Source: an uncultured Coriobacteriaceae bacterium (GTDB lineage: Bacteria > Actinomycetota > Coriobacteriia > Coriobacteriales > Eggerthellaceae). From it: a stretch of DNA of 64,000 nt. Made by a program: the position numbers and the translations under genes. Below are positions 15,698-24,179 of this stretch, one piece after another. How positions within the stretch are numbered: the first letter of the stretch is position 1; every line of letters begins with the position of its first letter. The stretch is taken from assembly GCA_900539675.1 (NCBI GenBank), contig UQDJ01000002.1, positions 1 through 64,000 on the forward strand, written 5' to 3'. The notes under the pieces are model-generated. The model made no database searches. It was not told where the DNA came from and saw nothing but the letters and a program-made list of their open reading frames with translations.

Positions 15698-15925
15698 ATG
15701 GTAGAAAAGAGCGATGTAGCAGCAGTATTAGAGCTCATCCGTCCTTCTCTTCAGGCTGACGGTGGCGATATTGAACTCGTTGACGTTAACGATGAAGGCG
15801 TAGTAACGGTTCAGCTGCAGGGCGCTTGCAATGGTTGCCCAATGTCTCAGATGACGTTGGCCCATGGTGTTGAGCGCGTATTGAAGGATCGTGTTCCCGG
15901 CGTAACGCGTGTCGTTCCTGCATAA
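15698..15925 (+). CDS. NFU-domain Fe-S scaffold protein (NifU C-terminal type)
   Basis: A 75-residue single NFU domain: LRPSLQADGGDIEL-like segment (IRPSLQADGGDIELVDV) and the cluster-binding CNGCPMSQMTL. Such proteins bind a 4Fe-4S cluster between two monomers and pass it to apo-proteins. It lies directly behind a Fe-S glycosylase. SD AAAGGAG at 15684-15690. Confidence 0.94.
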   Translation: MVEKSDVAAVLELIRPSLQADGGDIELVDVNDEGVVTVQLQGACNGCPMSQMTLAHGVERVLKDRVPGVTRVVPA

Positions 15926-16001
15926 GCGCCGACTTTAAGCTGTTGCAAAACAAGGCACGCTTTAGGTAAGCGTTGTTGGCTAAGTTTGCTGAGTTATGAC
16001 T

Positions 16002-16033
16002 GCGGCGTCTTACTCGAAAGAGTAGGGCGCCGT
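16002..16033 (+). terminator. Long GAAA-loop hairpin, weak U-tract
   Basis: A 14-bp stem (16002-16015 with 16020-16033, including G-U pairs) closed by a GAAA tetraloop, 75 bp after the NFU stop; the tail is TTCTGTTA. Probably the terminator of the alr-UDG-NFU unit. Confidence 0.7.
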
Positions 16034-16094
16034 TCTGTTAATGTGACTCGATGCTTTATGCGAGTCCATTTAAGCTGTAAAGGATGTGATTGGT

Positions 16095-16472
16095 ATGTCA
16101 CACTGCTGGGAACATCGTGGTTGTGATGAAGAGATGCAATCGCGCTGTCCGCATAATCGACCGGGCGAACCCTGTCCGCCCGATTGCCGTTTTGCCTATT
16201 GCACCAGGCCGCGTCATAAGGTGGCAACCGATATCAACTTATTGTTGACGTTGGACGTGGATCGCAATGCTGCCACGAAAGAAGCATGCCGCGTGTGCGA
16301 ATACTTCCTTACGCATGGACCATCTCCAGAAGAAGTGCAGGCTAACGGTATAGCAACGTTTGACGGAACGGTTGAAGAGGATGAAGTGGACATGACGCAC
16401 TTCGGCATGCCACCGGAAAGCGAAGTTGAAGCTTCTTTAGTAGCTACCGATACGCCTGTAGTGGAAAAGTAG
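16095..16472 (+). CDS. Cysteine-rich conserved hypothetical protein
   Basis: About 125 residues, not recognised. The first 70 residues contain eight Cys and several His in a metal-site-like layout: CWEHRGC, RCPH, PCPPDCRFAYC and, later, CRVCEYF. The last 50 residues are acidic and low complexity. No signal peptide or membrane segment is seen. ATG 16095 is chosen over GTG 16086 since AAAGGA lies 10 bp upstream. It sits 16 bp before lgt. A zinc or Fe-S protein is likely; no role can be given. Confidence 0.7.
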   Translation: MSHCWEHRGCDEEMQSRCPHNRPGEPCPPDCRFAYCTRPRHKVATDINLLLTLDVDRNAATKEACRVCEYFLTHGPSPEEVQANGIATFDGTVEEDEVDMTHFGMPPESEVEASLVATDTPVVEK

Positions 16473-16488
16473 TAAGGGCTTACGCAGT

Positions 16489-17325
16489 ATGTTGAACGAG
16501 ATCTATCAGAACCTCGATCCTATAGCTTTTACGATTGGTCCCTTCACGGCGCGCTGGTATGGACTGGCTTATGTGTTGGGCTTTGTGTGCGCAATTGGCA
16601 TCATGTATTTGGTGGGAAAGCGCTGGAAAATTCGCCTGAATTTCGATCAGCTGTGCACCATTTTGCTTTGTGCCATGTTGGGTGTCATTATCGGTGGGCG
16701 CATTGGCTATATCCTGTTTTATAACTTTGACCATTACCTGGCTAATCCGCTTGCTATCTTTAACTTTGCCGAAGGCGGCATGAGTTTTCATGGTGGCTTT
16801 GTGGGTGCGCTGGTGGCTGGCATTGTGGCAGCCAAGCTGATAAAGATGCCCTACTTGTCGCTGGTGGATTTGGCCATCATTGGCGTGCCGGTAGGACTGT
16901 TCTTTGGACGTTGTGCCAACTTTATCAATGGCGAGCTATGGGGCGCTCCCACAGATTTGCCGTGGGGCGTTGTATTCGGTGGATCGGCGGGTATGGAACC
17001 GCGCCATCCCAGTCAGCTTTATGAAGCCTTTTTCGAAGGCATTGTGCTGTTCGTGATTCTGTTTGCTCTGTCGCGTAAGCGTCCCCCGTTCCCCCGAGGC
17101 ACCTACGTAGGCGTTTTTATGCTGGGCTATGGCATCTGCCGCTTTATGGTGGAATTCATTCGTCAGCCCGATGCGCAGTTGGGATATCTGTGGGGCGGTT
17201 GGCTTACGATGGGGCAGGTGCTCTCTGTGCCGCTCATTTTGATTGGCATCGCACTTTTGATTTATGCGTGGAAAACACGTAAACCTCAGCAAGGCCCTGG
17301 AAATGTTACTAAAAAAGTAGCATAA
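16489..17325 (+). CDS. lgt: Prolipoprotein diacylglyceryl transferase
   Basis: 278 residues, about seven membrane helices. The Lgt signature is present as GRCANFINGELWG; the essential Arg and Glu of this loop are intact, as are the HGGFVGA and RHPSQLYEA segments. It attaches diacylglycerol to the lipobox Cys of secreted lipoproteins. Confidence 0.97.
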   Translation: MLNEIYQNLDPIAFTIGPFTARWYGLAYVLGFVCAIGIMYLVGKRWKIRLNFDQLCTILLCAMLGVIIGGRIGYILFYNFDHYLANPLAIFNFAEGGMSFHGGFVGALVAGIVAAKLIKMPYLSLVDLAIIGVPVGLFFGRCANFINGELWGAPTDLPWGVVFGGSAGMEPRHPSQLYEAFFEGIVLFVILFALSRKRPPFPRGTYVGVFMLGYGICRFMVEFIRQPDAQLGYLWGGWLTMGQVLSVPLILIGIALLIYAWKTRKPQQGPGNVTKKVA

Positions 17326-17426
17326 TACAGTTCAGTAAAAAATTTGAAACAAGACCTCCTTAAACCCGACGAGCCCGGTATGCTTAAGTCAGGTTTGAGA
17401 ATCAAGACTAAGAAGGGTGATAAACC

Positions 17427-17810
17427 ATGGGAAAGCTTCAGTTCTTCAAGTGTATGCACTGCGGCAATGTAGCTGTTAAGTTGGTTGATTCAAAGGTTCC
17501 GCTGGTATGCTGCGGCGAAAAGATGGAGTTGCTCGAACCTGGCACCACCGATGCGGCAACCGAAAAGCATGTTCCGGTAGTGACCGTCAATGGCAACGCT
17601 GTACATGTTGAGGTTGGCAGTGTTCTGCACCCGATGGAAGAAGAGCACCTTATCACAATGATCGTTCTGGAAACCACCAAGGGCTTTGAGGTAAAGCAGC
17701 TCTCTGCTGGCGAAGCTCCTAAGGCAGACTTCGCGGTATGCCCGGATGAAAAGCCGGTAGCAGTGTATGAGTACTGCAACCTGCATGGTCTGTGGAAGAC
17801 TGAACTCTAA
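17427..17810 (+). CDS. dfx: Desulfoferrodoxin (2Fe superoxide reductase)
   Basis: 127 residues. The N-terminal desulforedoxin domain has CMHCG and CCGEK (centre I, FeCys4). The catalytic domain has EKHVPVV, HPMEEEH and YCNLHGLWK, giving the four His and one Cys of centre II. It reduces superoxide without making oxygen, the typical defence of strict anaerobes. SD AAGGGTGAT is short but in place. It is followed by an 11-bp stem hairpin and then a flavoprotein gene. Confidence 0.96.
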   Translation: MGKLQFFKCMHCGNVAVKLVDSKVPLVCCGEKMELLEPGTTDAATEKHVPVVTVNGNAVHVEVGSVLHPMEEEHLITMIVLETTKGFEVKQLSAGEAPKADFAVCPDEKPVAVYEYCNLHGLWKTEL

Positions 17811-17893
17811 GATTTATTGGAGTCATGCAACAACGCTATCGCTATTTCGTACTTTGATACGGATTGTCGATAGCAACCTCTACAAAATTATGG

Positions 17894-17919
17894 CGAAGGG
17901 AAGCGAGAGCTTCCCTTCG
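17894..17919 (+). terminator. Perfect 11-bp hairpin with GAGA tetraloop
   Basis: CGAAGGGAAGC (17894-17904), GAGA, GCTTCCCTTCG (17909-17919), then TTGGTATT. It ends 8 bp before the next start codon, so it may terminate the dfx transcript or mask the start of the following gene. Confidence 0.6.
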
Positions 17920-17927
17920 TTGGTATT

Positions 17928-19706
17928 ATGGGGAACATGTCAAAAAAGAAGCGACAGAATAAAGCAAAACAGCATGATGTATCGTGTCAAGGTGGTCAGG
18001 TTCCCATCAACGATGTGTTTGATGTTGTTATTGTTGGCGGCGGTGCAGCAGGCCTAGCCAGCGCGGTTGCCTGTGCGCAAAGCGCCCCGTGTCCACTGCG
18101 TATTGGAGTGTTTGAAGCGGCGCGCCGTATTGGCGTTCCCATTATGCGCAGCGGCAATGGTCGCTGTAACTTTTCGCATAGACCTCTTTCGGCCACAACG
18201 TATTACCATGCGGAATTTGTGCAGCACGTGTTTGATGCGTGCATCGCGCTGGATAGCAAAGGCTGTTTTGGGCTTGCTTGTGATGATGCTCTGGGGAAAG
18301 GCAAGAAAGCCTCGCGTCAGGTAGCGCACGATGCCATCTACAGCGGAGTGCCGTGTCAGGTAGCGCACGATGCCATCCCTCGCGACGTTCTGTGCCAGGT
18401 AGCGCAAGATGCCACCCATAGCGAAGCGCATGATGGTCAGAACAACCTTGAGGTGGTGCTTGCGTGGTTTGAGTCGTTAGGGCTGGTGTGGCAAGAGCTT
18501 GCCGGATCCGATGGCATGCTGTTTCCGTATTCGCGCAAGGCCAATTCCGTATTGGATGTTTTGCGCGGTGCACTGGATGCATACGGTGTGGAATGTTACA
18601 CCGAAGCCGTGGTTGAGCAGATCGACAAACCTGATGCAACATCTGATACTACATCTGATACTACATCTGATACTACATCGGCTTCGGCCTCTAAAGCTTC
18701 TCAAGCGCGCCATAAATGTTTCGCGCTTGAGGTGCAACAGTATGGCGGCTCTGATGAAGAGCGGCGGGGGCGCGTGTATGCACGCAAAGTTGTAATTGCT
18801 ACAGGAGGTGCTTCGAGTATCCCTGAGGCAAATCTGCTTGAAAGCTGCGCTCTTCACCCCAAGCCATGGCAGGCGGTACTAGGTCCCCTTACCACGACGC
18901 CTTCCTATAAAACACTCGATGGCGTGCGCGTCCAGGCGAACCTGTCCATTCCGGCGCGGCATTTTACTGAACAGGGTGAAGTGCTGTTTCGTCCCTATGG
19001 CATTTCGGGCATTGTGGTGTTCAATGCCTCACGTTTTGCTCAACCGGGCGATGAGATGATTCTTGACCTTGTGCCGTCATATTCCAAAGAGGAACTCGAG
19101 GCGCTGTTGACGCGCCGCTCACGGCTTTTGGCACAGCGCAACAAACGCGAATTTCTAAGAGGCTTTGTGGTGGATTCACTGGCACAGGTGTTGCTTGAGG
19201 CGGCTTCTCTTGAGGCGGACTCCTCTGAGGGATCATCTTATGAGGCATCTTTTGAGGGGCCATCTCATGAGGCTGATGGGTCCACGAATAGGGGCAAGGC
19301 AAACAAGCCTACCCATCTTTCAGGGGGCAGCACTTCTGGCAATCAATTACTCGGAAATCAAGCGTCCAGCAATCAAGCGTCCAGCAATCAAGTGTGCCGG
19401 TCGATGCTTTTCGATGTCGATGAAATTAAGCGCTTAGCACACGTTATGAAGTCGTTTAAGCTGACGGTGGGTACCATTGCCGATACGCGTGCTGCCCAGG
19501 TGCGCCGTGGGGGCGTTGATCCTTCGCTGGTTGATGCTTGTACTCTTGAAGTGATAGATACACCTGGACTCTATCTTGTAGGCGAAGCTTTGGATGTGGA
19601 TGCGCCGTGCGGTGGCTATAACTTGCACTGGGCTTGGACATGCGGTTTGGTGACAGGCGCGTCGGTGGCACACGCTCTTTTTCAAGGCAATAAAGCGCAA
19701 GGATAG
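17928..19706 (+). CDS. BaiN/HI0933-family FAD-dependent oxidoreductase with repeat insertions
   Basis: 592 residues versus about 400 for the family. The N-terminus binds FAD (DVVIVGGGAAGLASAVACA) and NGRCNFSH is the family signature; the C-terminus has GGVDPSLVDACTLE, GLYLVGEALDVDAPCGGYNLHWAWTCG. Three insertions explain the extra length: a 13-residue unit repeated three times (18318-18434), a TSDT tract (18639-18686) and a pentapeptide-repeat block (19197-19398). All keep the frame, and the conserved core is intact, so the protein is probably functional. Family members include a bile acid 3-dehydro-4 reductase, but most are uncharacterised. ATG 17928 or 17937 may be used. Confidence 0.87.
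   Translation: MGNMSKKKRQNKAKQHDVSCQGGQVPINDVFDVVIVGGGAAGLASAVACAQSAPCPLRIGVFEAARRIGVPIMRSGNGRCNFSHRPLSATTYYHAEFVQHVFDACIALDSKGCFGLACDDALGKGKKASRQVAHDAIYSGVPCQVAHDAIPRDVLCQVAQDATHSEAHDGQNNLEVVLAWFESLGLVWQELAGSDGMLFPYSRKANSVLDVLRGALDAYGVECYTEAVVEQIDKPDATSDTTSDTTSDTTSASASKASQARHKCFALEVQQYGGSDEERRGRVYARKVVIATGGASSIPEANLLESCALHPKPWQAVLGPLTTTPSYKTLDGVRVQANLSIPARHFTEQGEVLFRPYGISGIVVFNASRFAQPGDEMILDLVPSYSKEELEALLTRRSRLLAQRNKREFLRGFVVDSLAQVLLEAASLEADSSEGSSYEASFEGPSHEADGSTNRGKANKPTHLSGGSTSGNQLLGNQASSNQASSNQVCRSMLFDVDEIKRLAHVMKSFKLTVGTIADTRAAQVRRGGVDPSLVDACTLEVIDTPGLYLVGEALDVDAPCGGYNLHWAWTCGLVTGASVAHALFQGNKAQG
18318..18434 (+). repeat. 39-bp in-frame array, 3 copies (13 residues each)
   Basis: CAGGTAGCGCACGATGCCA begins at 18318, 18357 and 18396. 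The first two copies are identical over 21 bp, then diverge. Encoded units begin QVAHDAI, QVAHDAI and QVAQDAT. It lies in a surface loop of the flavoprotein. Confidence 0.9.
18639..18686 (+). repeat. 12-bp in-frame array, 3-4 copies (TSDT)
   Basis: ACATCTGATACT occurs three times without change (18639-18674) and a fourth partial copy follows. Perfect copies point to recent slippage. Confidence 0.9.
19197..19398 (+). repeat. 15-bp in-frame arrays in the FAD protein
   Basis: Two neighbouring 15-bp arrays: about five degenerate copies encoding units like SLEAD, SSEGS, SYEAS (19206-19275), and three copies of AATCAAGCGTCCAGC-type units near 19354-19398 (NQASS). The block interrupts the protein between SLAQVLLEAA and the conserved MLFDVDEIKRL segment. 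Confidence 0.82.
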
Positions 19707-19715
19707 GATGGCATA

Positions 19716-21575
19716 ATGATCGAAGTTTCTGGTATTGCTCTTTCGCTTGATGCTCTCTTGCCGGGCGCTTACGATGTGCAAAAGCGAGAAGTTGCCCATG
19801 CGTTGGGTGTGAAACCATCCTTATTGCAATCATGTACGCTTACGCGCCGAAGTGTTGATGCGCGCAAAAAGAACCAAGTCCATTTCACTACCACGTTTGC
19901 CTGCACGCTCGGTCCAGAACAGGAACAGCGCCTGTTGGCGAAAGCCCCAAAAGGGTTGCACGTAAAGCAGGCTAAGCCCTATGAGCCGCTCGAATATCCC
20001 GATTGCTCCCATACGTCTGCAAAGGTAGTCGTTGTTGGTGCGGGTCCGGCGGGGCTGTTTGCGGCTTTGTATTTAGCGCGCTGTGGTGTGCCGGTGGTGC
20101 TTGTGGAACGCGGTTTTGATGTGGACACTCGTGCGGGCGTAGTGACCCATTTTGAGAAGACCGGCAACCTTAATCCTCAGTGTAACATTCAGTTTGGCGA
20201 AGGTGGTGCGGGCACGTTTTCGGATGGCAAGCTGACCACCAACATCAAAAGCCCCAATGCACCTCATGTGCTTCATTGGTTTGTGCAGGCGGGAGCACCC
20301 GAAGCTATTTTGGTGGAATCTCATCCTCATTTGGGAAGCGATAAGCTGCCTGGCTTGGTTCGTGCCATGCGTGAAGAAATTCGCTCGCGCGGCGGGGAGG
20401 TGCGGTTTTCTACGCAGTTGGTGGACTGGGAATTTGATCAGGGCCACGTATCGGCAGCAGTGATAGAAGATGTGAATACCCACAAGCGCGAAACGCTTCC
20501 GGCAAGTCATATTATTGTTGCCTGCGGTCATTCTGCACGCGATGTTTTTGAGCTCTGCAAGCATTCCGGGCTTGCTATGGAGCAGAAGCCCTTTTCGGTA
20601 GGGGTGCGCATTGAACACCCCCAAGAACTTATCAATAAGGCGCAGTGGGGTAAAGCTGCCAAGCATCCCGCTTTAGGCGCTGCTGAATATAAGCTTGCGG
20701 TGCATCTGCCCAGTGGTAGAAGTGTCTATACTTTTTGTATGTGCCCAGGCGGTGAAGTGGTGGCTGCTGCCAGTGAAGAGGGCGGTGTGGTTACCAATGG
20801 CATGAGCAAGTATGCTCGTGCTGGAAAGAATGCCAATTCGGCCGTGCTGGTTAACGTTGATCCCAGCGATTTTGGCAGCAGTGATGTGCTGGCAGGCGTT
20901 TACTTGCAGCGCAAAATCGAACAGGCTGCTTTTCAATGTGGGATTCGCCATAAGGCCTTGCCATATCAGGCGCCCGCTCAAACGGTTGGTGCTTTTCTAA
21001 AAGAGCATCAAGAGCACCATCCTTCGTCTGTGCCGTCAAGCACGTTGTTACATCACGATCAGGCTTCCGACATGTCGCTTGATCAGGCGTCCGGTACGTC
21101 ATCAGATCAGACTTCCACTAGCCCACAAGATCAGGCTTCCTTCAAGCCGCTGGTTCATCCCACGTATGGACGGGGAGTGTTCCAGGCATCGCTTAGCGAA
21201 TGTCTGCCCGCCTTTGTAACGGATGCTCTGGCGCAGGCACTGCCTTTGATGGGACGCAAACTTGCCCATTTTGATGATCCTGGTGCGGTTATGACTGCGC
21301 CAGAAACCCGTTCGTCTTCGCCGGTGCGCATCTGTCGCTCAAAGACCTATCAAGCCTATTGGGCAGCTGATCATAAAGGCTGTCTAGCGGCAAATGATCA
21401 CACCAAGGATGCCAAGGTGTATCAGAATGCCTGCTCTAAGGCAGCGACAGCTGAAAATGATGGCACCGGTATTTTTCCGTGCGGCGAAGGTCCGGGGTAT
21501 GCTGGCGGCATTATGTCGGCAGCGTGTGATGGCCTGCGCGTGGCGCAATATATTGCGTCTCAGCTGGCGGGGTAG
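19716..21575 (+). CDS. COG2509-type FAD-dependent dehydrogenase
   Basis: 619 residues. The N-terminal about 95 residues match the small domain of this family (SVDARKKNQVHF). Next comes the Rossmann FAD site VVVVGAGPAGLFAALYLARCG, then NPQCNIQFGEGGAGTFSDGKL and the C-terminal FAD segment GIFPCGEGPGYAGGIMSAACDG. An insertion near residues 430-480 contains an 8-residue repeat. It starts 9 bp after the BaiN-like gene and is likely in one operon with it, giving two flavoproteins of unknown substrate. Similar proteins are common in anaerobes and have no assigned reaction. Confidence 0.87.
   Translation: MIEVSGIALSLDALLPGAYDVQKREVAHALGVKPSLLQSCTLTRRSVDARKKNQVHFTTTFACTLGPEQEQRLLAKAPKGLHVKQAKPYEPLEYPDCSHTSAKVVVVGAGPAGLFAALYLARCGVPVVLVERGFDVDTRAGVVTHFEKTGNLNPQCNIQFGEGGAGTFSDGKLTTNIKSPNAPHVLHWFVQAGAPEAILVESHPHLGSDKLPGLVRAMREEIRSRGGEVRFSTQLVDWEFDQGHVSAAVIEDVNTHKRETLPASHIIVACGHSARDVFELCKHSGLAMEQKPFSVGVRIEHPQELINKAQWGKAAKHPALGAAEYKLAVHLPSGRSVYTFCMCPGGEVVAAASEEGGVVTNGMSKYARAGKNANSAVLVNVDPSDFGSSDVLAGVYLQRKIEQAAFQCGIRHKALPYQAPAQTVGAFLKEHQEHHPSSVPSSTLLHHDQASDMSLDQASGTSSDQTSTSPQDQASFKPLVHPTYGRGVFQASLSECLPAFVTDALAQALPLMGRKLAHFDDPGAVMTAPETRSSSPVRICRSKTYQAYWAADHKGCLAANDHTKDAKVYQNACSKAATAENDGTGIFPCGEGPGYAGGIMSAACDGLRVAQYIASQLAG
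21057..21152 (+). repeat. 24-bp in-frame array, 4 copies (8 residues each)
   Basis: Units start with GATCAGGCTTCC-like sequence at 21057, 21081, 21105 and 21129, encoding DQASDMSL, DQASGTSS, DQTSTSPQ and DQASFKPL. It is an in-frame loop expansion in the COG2509 protein. Confidence 0.88.
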
Positions 21576-21576
21576 C

Positions 21577-21694
21577 GCCTGGCAGCGTAAGCTGCCTGGT
21601 AGTAAAACTTTCTAGTAGTGATACACCGCCTAGCAGCGTTCAATAATCTAGTAGCAAAGCGCTTGGTAGGGCAAACTGCCTGGTGACGTTAGAC
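21577..21694. repeat. 17-bp tandem array, 7 copies
   Basis: Units start at 21577, 21594, 21611, 21628, 21645 (16 bp), 21661 and 21678, consensus GCCTGGTAGCGTAAACT. The array begins 2 bp after the stop codon of the flavoprotein and fills more than half of the gap to the next gene. Confidence 0.87.
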
Positions 21695-21794
21695 AACTTT
21701 TATGAAACGTTTTATGCTTCATCCCTAGACGCAGGATTATTTTGCCGTATGCTTTACTGCGCTGAATAAAGAACCTTAATAAGAAGTGATATGC

Positions 21795-22403
21795 ATGACT
21801 GAAACACACTCCGCTTCTCTTCAAGATACTGTTCGGGCGCTTAAAAGGGGTAAGCCCGTTGTTTTTCCCACCGACACGCTTTTTGGTCTGGGGGTTTCGG
21901 TGTGCGATGCCGCATCTCCCGACATTTTGTATGCCATAAAGCAACGCGAAAAGCGCAAGCCCATTGCCTGGTTGGTAGGCAGTGTGGACGATCTGACCAC
22001 GTATGGCAAATGTATTCCGCCTTTTGCTCTTGCTTTGGCGCGTACGTTTTGGCCAGGGCCGCTTACCATCATTGTGCGTGCAAGCGATAAGGTGCCACTG
22101 TCCTTTCGCTCGGAAGCGGGCACTATCGGTATGCGTATGCCTGCTAATGCTACGGCTCACAAGCTTATTACAGCCCTTGGTTGCCCTATAGCAACCACAT
22201 CGGCGAACCTTTCGGGCGAAAAGAATGCGCTTTCGTTTGACGATCTTGATTCTCAGGTGCTCGATCAAGTGGCGTGCGCACTGCGCGATGAAGAACCTAA
22301 GAGTGGTATTGCTTCTACGATTGTGGACTGTTCTTCAGGGGATCATCCGGTACTTATTCGCGAAGGCGCTATTACGATTGCTGATATTCAGGCGCTCTCC
22401 TAA
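21795..22403 (+). CDS. Sua5/YciO/YrdC-type L-threonylcarbamoyladenylate synthase
   Basis: About 202 residues. YrdC-fold marks: GKPVVFPTDTLFGLGVS, KRKPIAWLV, WPGPLTIIV, GMRMPANATA, ATTSANLSGE and a terminal VLIREGAI. It makes the threonylcarbamoyl adenylate used for tRNA t6A37. The ATG at 21795 is preferred to GTG 21786 because it matches the family start. An alpha/beta hydrolase gene follows 16 bp downstream. Confidence 0.93.
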   Translation: MTETHSASLQDTVRALKRGKPVVFPTDTLFGLGVSVCDAASPDILYAIKQREKRKPIAWLVGSVDDLTTYGKCIPPFALALARTFWPGPLTIIVRASDKVPLSFRSEAGTIGMRMPANATAHKLITALGCPIATTSANLSGEKNALSFDDLDSQVLDQVACALRDEEPKSGIASTIVDCSSGDHPVLIREGAITIADIQALS

Positions 22404-22419
22404 GAGGGGGGTCTGATAG

Positions 22420-23412
22420 ATGGCACAGTATTCGGGTGTAGTCCGTCAAGAAACTTCAACCCTTTCCAGTGATGGTATGTCATGGCTGCGAATTGTAGTG
22501 TGGCGCCCTGATCCGTCTTATACCAAGCGCGCTATTGTGCAATTGGTGCATGGCATGTCGGAGCATATTGGCCGCTACGATGCTTTTGCGCGTTTTCTGG
22601 CCGACTTGGGCTATGTGGTGTTTGGCCATGATCATATTGGTCACGGCAAAAGCGTTGTATCTTCTGAGCAATTAGGACACATGCCTGCTCATGGCGGTAA
22701 AGACATCTTAGTAAACGACATCGATGTGGTACGCAAAGCCGTGTATGCACTTATTGGCACCAGCCGTGACTTGCCGCTCTTTTTGTTCGGTCATTCCATG
22801 GGTTCGTTTGTGGCGCGCGTATATGCCGCTCGTCACCCTGAGAGCCTTGCTGGCGTTATTTTGTGCGGCACGGGCAGTCAGCCGCGAGTGTTGGCGAAGA
22901 TGGGCTGTTCGGTAGCGCGTATAATAGCGGCCTTGCGCGGGGAAGAATACCGCTCTCACCTGGTGGATTCGCTGGTTGTTGGTTCGTATGCGCAATCGGT
23001 TGATAATCCGCGTACCAATTACGACTGGCTTAGTAGCGATCCTTCCGTGGTGGACGCCTATTATGCGGATCCTTTAAGCGGATCGCATTTTAGCGTGGGC
23101 GCCTATGCAACACTGACCGACACAGTGGCAGAAGCGGTGTCTAAACAGGTAGCACAGGCAACGCCCAATGATTTGCCGATGCTTTTTGTTGCAGGTGATG
23201 AAGATCCGGTAGGAAATAAGGGTGTTGGGGTAGAAAAAGCCGCCAATCGGTATCGCAAACAGGGTGTAAGCGATGTGGAGGTCATCATATATCCGGGCAT
23301 GCGCCATGAAATATTAAATGAGCCAGACAGGATGCAAGTGTATTGTGACGTGGAAGCTTGGATGGCACACCGATTGGTTTTGCGTGCGATAGCCAAAGAT
23401 TCTGCCGTTTGA
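22420..23412 (+). CDS. Serine aminopeptidase/monoacylglycerol-lipase-like alpha/beta hydrolase
   Basis: 330 residues. Segment QLVHGMSEHIGRYD (oxyanion loop), GHDHIGHGKS, nucleophile elbow GHSMGS (Ser), Asp in AGDEDPVGN and His in YPGMRHEILNE form the triad and the S33/Hydrolase_4 pattern. There is no signal peptide, so it is cytosolic. A lysophospholipase or monoacylglycerol lipase activity is typical of the family. It has a GAGGGGGG-rich SD and lies 16 bp after the Sua5-type gene. Confidence 0.9.
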   Translation: MAQYSGVVRQETSTLSSDGMSWLRIVVWRPDPSYTKRAIVQLVHGMSEHIGRYDAFARFLADLGYVVFGHDHIGHGKSVVSSEQLGHMPAHGGKDILVNDIDVVRKAVYALIGTSRDLPLFLFGHSMGSFVARVYAARHPESLAGVILCGTGSQPRVLAKMGCSVARIIAALRGEEYRSHLVDSLVVGSYAQSVDNPRTNYDWLSSDPSVVDAYYADPLSGSHFSVGAYATLTDTVAEAVSKQVAQATPNDLPMLFVAGDEDPVGNKGVGVEKAANRYRKQGVSDVEVIIYPGMRHEILNEPDRMQVYCDVEAWMAHRLVLRAIAKDSAV

Positions 23413-23476
23413 CATTTCATCGTGTGCTGAAGCTTGCGATGGGTATACTGAAATGCGCAGAGATAAGGAGTCAGCC

Positions 23477-23914
23477 ATGAGAATTTCCATCGCATCCGAC
23501 CATGCAGGATTCGAACAGAAGCAGCAGCTTGCAGAGTATTTGGCCAACAAAGGCTATGAAGTAGTTGACCGGGGCCCTGAAAGCGATGATCGCGTAGACT
23601 ATCCAGATTATGCGGTGCCGGTTGCACAGGATGTGTCACAGGGTAAGGCTGATTTTGGCGTGTTGGTATGTGGCACGGGCATTGGCATGGCGCTTGCCGC
23701 CGACAAGGTGCCTGGTGTGCGTGCGGCAAACATTGTGCGCAACGATTTTGCTGAATTAGCTCGCCAACACAACAATGCCAATGTTATAACGCTTTCGGGC
23801 AGATTTGTTTCCCTGGAAGACAACAAGCGTTTTTTGGATACCTTCTTAACGACGCCCTTTGAAGGGGGACGTCATGCCGATCGTGTGGCGAAAATCAACG
23901 CACTGGATAAGTAG
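23477..23914 (+). CDS. rpiB: Ribose-5-phosphate isomerase B
   Basis: 145 residues, family length. ASDHAGFEQKQQL, DYPDYA, VLVCGTGIGMALAADK (catalytic Cys and anion loop) and RNDFAELARQHNNANV are diagnostic. It interconverts ribose 5-phosphate and ribulose 5-phosphate. ATG 23477 follows AAGGAG; a possible extended -10 (TGGGTATACT) lies 30 bp upstream. Confidence 0.96.
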   Translation: MRISIASDHAGFEQKQQLAEYLANKGYEVVDRGPESDDRVDYPDYAVPVAQDVSQGKADFGVLVCGTGIGMALAADKVPGVRAANIVRNDFAELARQHNNANVITLSGRFVSLEDNKRFLDTFLTTPFEGGRHADRVAKINALDK

Positions 23915-24072
23915 GTCTAGAGCGCTTTAGGTTACACCGGATTGGATTGTGGGCTGCGGCGCTCGTGGTCATATACAGCAGCGCTTCTGATTGCGAATAG
24001 TAGCGCTTGCGCTCAGGCACCTAAGTTAAGTATTTTTTTCGGTACAATTTCACAGTCATTAAAACGATGTGT

Positions 24073-24148
24073 ACGCCAGACGGGTTTCATCCGTCTGGCG
24101 TCTTATATTTGCGGGCTTGTGCTAAGGTAGCACGAACGGAAAACCGTT
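24073..24148 (+). promoter_or_regulatory. Three consecutive hairpins in the glyA 5' region
   Basis: Hairpin 1: perfect 11-bp stem 24073-24083 with 24091-24101. Hairpin 2: GTGCTA 24119-24124 with TAGCAC 24128-24133. Hairpin 3: AACGG 24135-24139 with CCGTT 24144-24148 around AAAA. They end about 20 bp before the SD. The first may be the rpiB terminator; the others look like a structured leader. No known glycine- or folate-sensing riboswitch core was recognised. Confidence 0.5.
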
Positions 24149-24179
24149 ATAGGCAAACAACGAAAGGAGCGCAAGCATT

